Source: RBG-16-64-13 sp963718375 (GTDB lineage Bacteria; Actinomycetota; Thermoleophilia; RBG-16-64-13). Taken from it: a stretch of 64,000 nt of DNA. The notes below the pieces were generated by a model. That model saw only the letters and a program-made list of their open reading frames with translations, made no database searches and was not told the origin of the DNA. The stretch lies in assembly GCA_963718375.1 (NCBI GenBank), contig CAVQZD010000008.1:1-64000 (forward strand), read 5' to 3'. Each line of letters begins with the position of its first letter. Position 1 is the stretch's first letter. Shown piece by piece: positions 58,314 through 64,000 of this stretch. A program made the translations under genes and the position numbers.

Positions 58314-58639
58314 ACAGCATCTAGGACAGAGAGAGAACCACACACAGGGGCGCCCGCGAGGGTGCCCCTGCTGCGTGAGGGGCCTTCGCTCTTTGGTACA
58401 GAGGCCGCAGGCTCCTGCAGTTGCCTATTCAGGACAAGGCTGATATATAGCTATGAAGTGCAGGCGCAGAAGAATTCCTCGACTCTATAGGAAAGCAGCA
58501 CCCCTAGAAGCGAAGGCTGGGGGTCCAAAACAGAGCGGTGGGCACTGTTCGGGTCATACCGTACCCTCGCGTTCACTGAAGAAGAATCCCGCAGCTGACA
58601 CCCGTGAGACTGCAGTGGCCAGATTAGGAGTGGGGGCAC
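58314..58639. other. 326-base intergenic region between the two giant protein genes
   Basis: AGGGGCGCCC at 58347-58356 pairs with GGGTGCCCCT at 58361-58370 through a GCGA tetraloop, a strong hairpin 30 bases after the first gene's stop that may end transcription, although no T-run follows. GATATATAGCTATG near 58440 is AT-rich and could hold the promoter of the next gene. A 69-codon open frame starts at 58453 but is Arg/Lys-rich with no supporting features and is probably not real. Immediately before the next ATG the sequence TGGGGGCACATGAGACCGAT resembles the start of the previous giant gene. Confidence 0.6.
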
Positions 58640-61600
58640 ATGAGACCGATGAGGCTTCGTAGATCTTCGACCGAGCCCAACGAGCCAGACAGGAAGTACC
58701 GGGGGCTCTGTAGGCGCCCGTTGATCACGATGTCCGTGCTTTCCCTCCTTCTAGCTGTGGGCATATCTACGGCAGCAACGGCGACCGAGGTCTGGCACAA
58801 CACGCAGCTCACCGACAACGCCACTCACGACTCCTCCCCCCAAGTCTCCGGCGACCGGGTGGTGTGGTCCGGCAACGACGGTTCCGACGAAGAGATCTTC
58901 ACCTGGACCCCGACCGGCGGAACCCAGCAGCTCACCGACAACTCCTTCGCCGACGACGCGGTAGGAGTTTCCGGCGACCGGGTGGTGTGGTCCGGCAGCG
59001 ACGCTTCCGACGAAGAGATCTTCACCTGGACCCCGACCGGCGGAACCCAGCAGCTCACCGACAACTCCTTCGCCGACGACGCGGTAGGAGTTTCCGGCGA
59101 CCGGGTGGTGTGGATTGGCTACGACGGTTCCGACCAAGAGATCTTCACCTGGACCCCGACCGGCGGAGCCCAGCAGCTAACCGATAACGCCTACGTAGAC
59201 AATTTCCCCCAAGTCTCCGGCGACCGGGTGGTGTGGTCCGGCAGCGACGGTTCCGACGAAGAGATCTTCACCTGGACCCAGACCGGCGGAACCCAGCAGC
59301 TCACCGACAACTCCTTCGCCGACGACGCGGTAGGAGTCTCCGGCGACCGGGTGGTGTGGTCCGGCAGCGACGGTTCCGACGAAGAGATCTTCACCTGGAC
59401 CCCGACCGGCGGAACCCAGCAGCTCACCGACAACTCCTTCGCCGACGACGCGGTAGGAGTCTCCGGCGACCGGGTGGTCTGGTCCGGCAGCGACGGTTCC
59501 GACGAAGAGATCTTCACCTGGACCCCGACCGGCGGAACCCAGCAGCTCACCGACAACTCCTTCGCCGACGACGCGGTAGGAGTCTCCGGCGACCGGGTGG
59601 TGTGGATTGGCTACGACGGCAACGAAGAGGTGTTCACATGGAAGGTAAGTGACACCGCACCCACGCAGCTTTCCGACAACTCCTACCAAGACTTCGATCC
59701 CCAAGTCTCCGGTGACCGGGTGGTGTGGTTTGGCTATGATGACGGTACCGACGAAGAGGTCTTCACGGCTGTGCCGGTGGAGATTGCCGCCCCAACTATC
59801 ACCGGCCTCGATCCGAGCCAGGGTCCCGCCGCGGGCGGCAACACCATCACCATCACCGGTACGGACCTCGCCGGGGCGACCTCGGTCAGCTTCGGCGGCA
59901 CTGACGCCACCGGTTTCACCGTGGACTCCGATACCCAGATAACCGCCACCGTCCCGGCTCACGCGGCTGGCCTGGTCACCGTCGCGGTGACTACTCCTGG
60001 GGGCACTAGCTCTCAGACCGACAACTACACCTATGTGGCACCGACCCTTCCGGCCATCACCGGCCTCGATCCGAGCCAGGGTCCCACCACGGGTGGCACA
60101 TCCGTCACCATCACCGGCACCGACTTCACCGGGGCGACCTCAGTCACTTTCGGAGGCGAGGAGGCCACGAGCTTCCAGGTGGACTACGATACCCAGATAA
60201 CCGCTACCTCCCCGGCTCATGCGGCCGGCGTGGCGGACGTGCGGGTCACGACCCCGCTCGGGGGCTCAGACACCTCGGGTGCCACCGATGACTTCACCTA
60301 CCACTACCAGCGTCTGGAAGAGACCCCGAGCACCTCTCTACACTATCTCGGGCCCTGGAGCAGCCTCATAAACGCCTCTTCCTCCGGGGGTGGCTATCGT
60401 CTCTTGGCCAGCCCCGGGTACGCCGAACTGGTCTTCGAAGGCGCCTACCTGGCTCTGATCAGCACCACCCGCCCAGACTACGGTATAGCCGAGGTGAGCT
60501 TAGACGGCGGGCCGGCAGTTCCGGTCGACCTCTACTCCCGGGCTACGCTCTACCAGCAGAAGGTCTGGGACTCAGGCGTACTCACCCCCGGCACACACAC
60601 CCTACGCATAAGCTGGACGGGGGATAGGAACCCCTCGGCCACCAACAACCGGATCGCCCTGGACGCCTTCGACCTAGACGGTAGCCTCACCGCCGGCCGC
60701 ATCGAAGAGGCTTCCACCGAGAGCCTGCACTTCACTGGCGGCTGGGGGACACTGCCCAAGACCTCCTACTCCGCCGGCGCCGTACGTTACCTTAACGGCC
60801 CCGGACACGCTGAGCTTGTCTTCACCGGTACCTACGTGGGCTGGATAGCCCCCACCAACTACACCTACGGTATAGCCGAGGTGAGCTTAGACGGCGGGGC
60901 TCCGGTCCAAGTCGACCTCTATAGCGCGAGCACCCGCTACCAGCAACTCGTGTGGTCGAGCGGCACCTTGGCCTACGGCACCCATACACTACGCGTAAGC
61001 TGGACCGGGGATAGACACGCGTCCTCAGCTAACACCTACGTGGTGGTGGACGCCTTCGACATCCAAGGCAGCCTAAACGCTCAACGCCTAAGCCAAGGCC
61101 CCGACCCCGGGGTGGGCTACCGTGGAGCCTGGCTTAACACCATGAACGTATCTACCTCCGGGGGTAGCTACCAGCTGCTCTCGAGCGCCGGCGAGGCCGA
61201 GATCGCCTTCGCCGGCACCTACCTCGCCCTTATCACGACCACCCGCCCTGACTACGGCACAGCCGAGGTGAGCGTAGACGGAGGCACCCCCCAAGAGGCC
61301 GACCTCTATAGCGCCGCCACCCGTTACCAGCAACTGGTGTGGTCTACCGGTCCTTTGACTGACGGCCTACACACCGTCAGGATCACCTGGACCGGGGATA
61401 AGAACCCCGCCGCTACCGGCGCCAAGATAGCCATCGATGCCTTCGACATCGTAGGCGGCTCCTCGGCCACCCGCATCCAGGAAGGCCCAGGTCCCGGTCT
61501 TACCTATTCCGGCTCGTGGTACCAGGCCATAAACACCTCGGCCTCCGGGGGGACCTACCGGCACCTAAACGCAAGCGGACAGGCCGACATCACCTTCGAA

Positions 61601-64000
61601 GGCACCTATCTTGCTCTCCTTGGCCTCACCCGGCCGGACTACGGCAAAGCCGCCGTGAGCATAGACGGGGGAGAGCCCCAGGAGATAGACCTCTACAGCT
61701 CGAGCGTGCGCTACCAGCAACTCCTCTATAGCACAGGCACCTTGAGCGACGGCACCCACACCCTGCGCCTGAGCTGGACCGGGACCAAGAACCCGGCCTC
61801 GAGCGGCACCCGCATCTCCCTTGACGCCTTAGATGTGGTGGGGAAGCCGGCTATCGATATCGCCCAGGCGAGCATAGAGCCCATCGGCGACCTCGAGTAC
61901 AACGGCTCAGCGATGACACCAGAGCCTTTCGTGACCTACGGTGGTGCCCCCTTGGTTGTGGGGGTCGACTACAGCGTCAGTTACGCGGACAACTCGGGTG
62001 TAGGCGTAGCTACGGTGACCGTGACGGGCATGGGTACGTATTCAGGCACCAAATCGGCCACGTTCAACATCTTGCCAGCGCCTGCAGTGCGCATCGAGGT
62101 CTCACCGGGTCTGATACTGGGACGCTACGCGACCCACCGGTTCACCGCCGTGGGATACACGTCATACGGAGAGCCCGTTGAAGTGCAGCCTGTCTGGTCT
62201 GTGGAGGGCGAGCCCGTCGTGGGCAACATAGACCAAGAAGGTCTGTTCACTGCGACCAGAGGCGGCATCGGCCAGGTGAGGGCTACCGTCGGAGGTCTGA
62301 TCGGCGAGAGCAATGTGTCTGTCGTCACCTACGTCACCGGCGTCGGCACAGATACCACCTGGGATGCGGAGGGGAGTCCCTACGTCATCGGCTACAGCTT
62401 GAGCGTCCCGGCGGGCGTGACGCTCACGCTCGATGCTGGCACGGTCGTGAAGTCTGAATTACAGGGGAGCCTCTTGGTCTCCGGTTCTCTTCTCACCAAC
62501 GGCACCGCCGCAGAGCCGGTGGTCTTCACCTCCACCCTGGACGACTCGGTGGGAGGCGACACCAACAACGACGGATCGGCGAGCTCGCCTATCCGTGGCT
62601 ATTGGGCAGGTATCTGCCTGCAGGCCGGGAGTGCGGCCTCTCTCACGCACACCGAGGTCCTGTGGGGTGGTGGACGGAACGGCGGGTGGCCGAACATCTT
62701 GTTACCGGCGCTTCAGATAGCCGACTCATCGCCTACGCTCGATCACGTGACCATTGCTCAGAGCGCCTCTAACGGCATCGAGATCACTGGTGACTCCTCG
62801 CCGGTCATCGAGGGCTCGACCATCAGGGATTGCTCAAACACTGGGATCTATGTGGATGCCTCGTCTACCGCTACACCTCTTATCGCGGACTCGACGATCA
62901 GCCACAACGCTGGTAGCGGCTACGGCTCTGGCCTCCTCCTGGTAAACGGAACGAGCACGGTCACCAGATGTTTGGTCAAGGACAACGCCAGCATCGGGCT
63001 CTCTAAGTCTGGCTCCGGCGTTTGCACCATCACCGACAACAGCTTCGTGGGAAACACCTCGTATGCCATGATGTTCGGCGGTGTCCAGCCCATCCTCGCG
63101 AACAACACCGGTTCCGGCAATGGCACGAACGGCATGCGCATCAGCAACCTCGACTCCTCATGGGAGCTCTCGCCTCAGCCGCTTCCCTACGTCATCGGCT
63201 ACAGCTTGAGCGTCCCGGCGGGCGTGACGCTCACGCTCGATGCTGGCACGGTCGTGAAGTCTGAATTACAGGGGAGCCTCTTGGTCTCCGGTTCTCTTCT
63301 CACCAACGGCACCGCCGCAGAGCCGGTGGTCTTCACCTCCACCCTGGACGACTCGGTGGGAGGCGACACCAACAACGACGGATCGGCGAGCTCGCCTATC
63401 CGTGGCTATTGGGCAGGTATCTGCCTGCAGGCCGGGAGTGCGGCCTCTCTCACGCACACCGAGGTCCTGTGGGGTGGTGGACGGAACGGCGGGTGGCCGA
63501 ACATCTTGTTACCGGCGCTTCAGATAGCCGACTCATCGCCTACGCTCGATCACGTGACCATTGCTCAGAGCGCCTCTAACGGCATCGAGATCACTGGTGA
63601 CTCCTCGCCGGTCATCGAGGGCTCGACCATCAGGGATTGCTCAAACACTGGGATCTATGTGGATGCCTCGTCTACCGCTACACCTCTTATCGCGGACTCG
63701 ACGATCAGCCACAACGCTGGTAGCGGCTACGGCTCTGGCCTCCTCCTGGTAAACGGAACGAGCACGGTCACCAGATGTTTGGTCAAGGACAACGCCAGCA
63801 TCGGGCTCTCTAAGTCTGGCTCCGGCGTTTGCACCATCACCGACAACAGCTTCGTGGGAAACACCTCGTATGCCATGATGTTCGGCGGTGTCCAGCCCAT
63901 CCTCGCGAACAACACCGGTTCCGGCAATGGCACGAACGGCATGCGCATCAGCAACCTCGACTCCTCATGGGAGCTCTCGCCTCAGCCGCTTCCCTACGTC
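58640..64000 (+). CDS. Second giant secreted repeat protein (beta-propeller, IPT, shared 128-residue repeats, beta-helix); runs off window
   Basis: The frame is open from ATG 58640 (GTGGGGGC site) to the last base: 1,787 codons, no stop. The N-terminus MRPMRLRRSS and the segment VLSLLLAVGISTAATA repeat the plan of the previous giant protein. Domains: eight 41-residue beta-propeller-type repeats with VSGDRVVWSGSDGSDEEIF (about 57-380), as in archaeal surface proteins; two IPT/TIG domains (GLDPSQGPAAGGNTITITG, 382-555); four of the 128-residue repeats shared with the upstream gene (557-1069). Then come an MBG-like Ig domain (YNGSAMTPEPFVTYGGAPLV, 1070-1145), a Big2-like domain, and a right-handed beta-helix from about 1248 with DGS and SSPVIEGSTIRD motifs. 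The beta-helix contains an exact 269-residue repeat, present two full times and starting a third time at the window edge. Anchor and true length are unknown. Confidence 0.82.
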   Translation, partial: MRPMRLRRSSTEPNEPDRKYRGLCRRPLITMSVLSLLLAVGISTAATATEVWHNTQLTDNATHDSSPQVSGDRVVWSGNDGSDEEIFTWTPTGGTQQLTDNSFADDAVGVSGDRVVWSGSDASDEEIFTWTPTGGTQQLTDNSFADDAVGVSGDRVVWIGYDGSDQEIFTWTPTGGAQQLTDNAYVDNFPQVSGDRVVWSGSDGSDEEIFTWTQTGGTQQLTDNSFADDAVGVSGDRVVWSGSDGSDEEIFTWTPTGGTQQLTDNSFADDAVGVSGDRVVWSGSDGSDEEIFTWTPTGGTQQLTDNSFADDAVGVSGDRVVWIGYDGNEEVFTWKVSDTAPTQLSDNSYQDFDPQVSGDRVVWFGYDDGTDEEVFTAVPVEIAAPTITGLDPSQGPAAGGNTITITGTDLAGATSVSFGGTDATGFTVDSDTQITATVPAHAAGLVTVAVTTPGGTSSQTDNYTYVAPTLPAITGLDPSQGPTTGGTSVTITGTDFTGATSVTFGGEEATSFQVDYDTQITATSPAHAAGVADVRVTTPLGGSDTSGATDDFTYHYQRLEETPSTSLHYLGPWSSLINASSSGGGYRLLASPGYAELVFEGAYLALISTTRPDYGIAEVSLDGGPAVPVDLYSRATLYQQKVWDSGVLTPGTHTLRISWTGDRNPSATNNRIALDAFDLDGSLTAGRIEEASTESLHFTGGWGTLPKTSYSAGAVRYLNGPGHAELVFTGTYVGWIAPTNYTYGIAEVSLDGGAPVQVDLYSASTRYQQLVWSSGTLAYGTHTLRVSWTGDRHASSANTYVVVDAFDIQGSLNAQRLSQGPDPGVGYRGAWLNTMNVSTSGGSYQLLSSAGEAEIAFAGTYLALITTTRPDYGTAEVSVDGGTPQEADLYSAATRYQQLVWSTGPLTDGLHTVRITWTGDKNPAATGAKIAIDAFDIVGGSSATRIQEGPGPGLTYSGSWYQAINTSASGGTYRHLNASGQADITFEGTYLALLGLTRPDYGKAAVSIDGGEPQEIDLYSSSVRYQQLLYSTGTLSDGTHTLRLSWTGTKNPASSGTRISLDALDVVGKPAIDIAQASIEPIGDLEYNGSAMTPEPFVTYGGAPLVVGVDYSVSYADNSGVGVATVTVTGMGTYSGTKSATFNILPAPAVRIEVSPGLILGRYATHRFTAVGYTSYGEPVEVQPVWSVEGEPVVGNIDQEGLFTATRGGIGQVRATVGGLIGESNVSVVTYVTGVGTDTTWDAEGSPYVIGYSLSVPAGVTLTLDAGTVVKSELQGSLLVSGSLLTNGTAAEPVVFTSTLDDSVGGDTNNDGSASSPIRGYWAGICLQAGSAASLTHTEVLWGGGRNGGWPNILLPALQIADSSPTLDHVTIAQSASNGIEITGDSSPVIEGSTIRDCSNTGIYVDASSTATPLIADSTISHNAGSGYGSGLLLVNGTSTVTRCLVKDNASIGLSKSGSGVCTITDNSFVGNTSYAMMFGGVQPILANNTGSGNGTNGMRISNLDSSWELSPQPLPYVIGYSLSVPAGVTLTLDAGTVVKSELQGSLLVSGSLLTNGTAAEPVVFTSTLDDSVGGDTNNDGSASSPIRGYWAGICLQAGSAASLTHTEVLWGGGRNGGWPNILLPALQIADSSPTLDHVTIAQSASNGIEITGDSSPVIEGSTIRDCSNTGIYVDASSTATPLIADSTISHNAGSGYGSGLLLVNGTSTVTRCLVKDNASIGLSKSGSGVCTITDNSFVGNTSYAMMFGGVQPILANNTGSGNGTNGMRISNLDSSWELSPQPLPYV
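58808..59778 (+). repeat. Eight tandem 123-bp beta-propeller repeats, several identical in DNA
   Basis: A 41-codon unit (core SGDRVVW...GSDEEIFTWTPT) occurs eight times. Units two, five and six differ from one another at only a few bases. Units one, three, four, seven and eight are more diverged. Eight units could close one propeller. The high DNA identity invites copy-number change by recombination. Confidence 0.9.
62381..63994 (+). repeat. Two exact tandem copies of an 807-bp repeat, third copy starting at the window end
   Basis: Copy one is 62381-63187 and copy two 63188-63994; by eye they are identical base for base. The window ends six bases into a third copy (TACGTC at 63995). The 807 bases equal 269 codons, so the frame is kept. 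Each copy encodes a beta-helix block from YVIGYSLSVP to ELSPQPLP. The boundary is sharp and copy one follows unrelated Ig-like sequence. Confidence 0.95.

Noticed and set aside
58453..58662. 69-codon ORF in the intergenic region
   Set aside because: Basic, low-complexity translation, no ribosome binding site, and it runs past the start of the next gene.
58808..59778. Possible CRISPR array from evenly spaced repeats
   Set aside because: The units are contiguous, coding, 123 bp long and without unique spacers, and no cas genes are near.
59177..59962. Minus-strand ORF of 261 codons with regular repeats
   Set aside because: It mirrors the 123-bp beta-propeller repeats of the plus-strand gene; the regularity is not independent evidence of coding.

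Overview
The window is high-GC DNA from a Gram-positive-type, probably anaerobic bacterium, most like a deep-branching actinomycetote (Coriobacteriia, Geothermincolia or Aquicultoria-like; this placement is inference). Supporting signs are a T-box-type leader before ileS, Asp23 and LytR-CpsA-Psr proteins, FPxTG wall-sorting signals, a CpsB-type phosphatase with a BY-kinase, 4Fe-4S proteins, MtaB, methylglyoxal synthase, and the absence of outer-membrane genes. No transposase, phage or CRISPR is visible.

Region 1 (1-4.2 kb, minus strand): a ferredoxin-iscS-iscU iron-sulfur operon followed by two lipoproteins (FG-GAP-like and DUF3160), plus a small membrane protein. Region 2 (4.45-14.9 kb, plus strand): a giant secreted protein ending in a gingipain-type C25 peptidase, followed at once by PqqD, a radical SAM/SPASM enzyme, a 63-residue Cys-containing precursor peptide, an HPr-kinase-like protein and a broken S26-type signal peptidase. 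This is a candidate ribosomal-peptide (RiPP) cluster and the most novel locus here. Region 3 (14.9-30.8 kb): housekeeping genes (ileS, lipid kinase, PHP phosphatase, mtaB, QueG-like, YjbQ, mgsA, Asp23, metallophosphoesterase, IMPase), a GtrA/GT2/large membrane protein set, an HTH-nucleotidyltransferase with palindromes at its start codon, and tRNA-Ala(CGC). Region 4 (30.8-51.9 kb): an exopolysaccharide or surface-glycan locus with CpsB, BY-kinase, two tandem FPxTG mini-proteins, and a long minus-strand operon (LCP, ATP-grasp, flippase, three GT4 enzymes, two O-antigen ligase/polymerase proteins, an initiating sugar-phosphate transferase). A third ligase/TPR protein lies on the plus strand. Region 5 (52-64 kb): two giant secreted repeat proteins with related N-termini and a shared about 128-residue domain. 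The second runs off the window inside an exact 807-bp tandem repeat.

Functionally the window is mostly about the cell surface. Lipid-linked sugars are started by the sugar-phosphate transferase, built by GT4 enzymes, flipped, polymerised or ligated by the Wzy/WaaL-family proteins, attached by LCP, and controlled by the BY-kinase/CpsB pair. The neighbouring giant proteins are plausible glycosylated surface partners (inference).

Reading frames are interrupted at least fourteen times between 1.2 and 18.3 kb, including in ileS and iscS, but I see none from 18.3 to 64 kb. Many breaks sit in GC-rich palindromic stretches, so I read most of them as sequence errors rather than real gene decay. Products and joined coordinates in that part should be read with this in mind.
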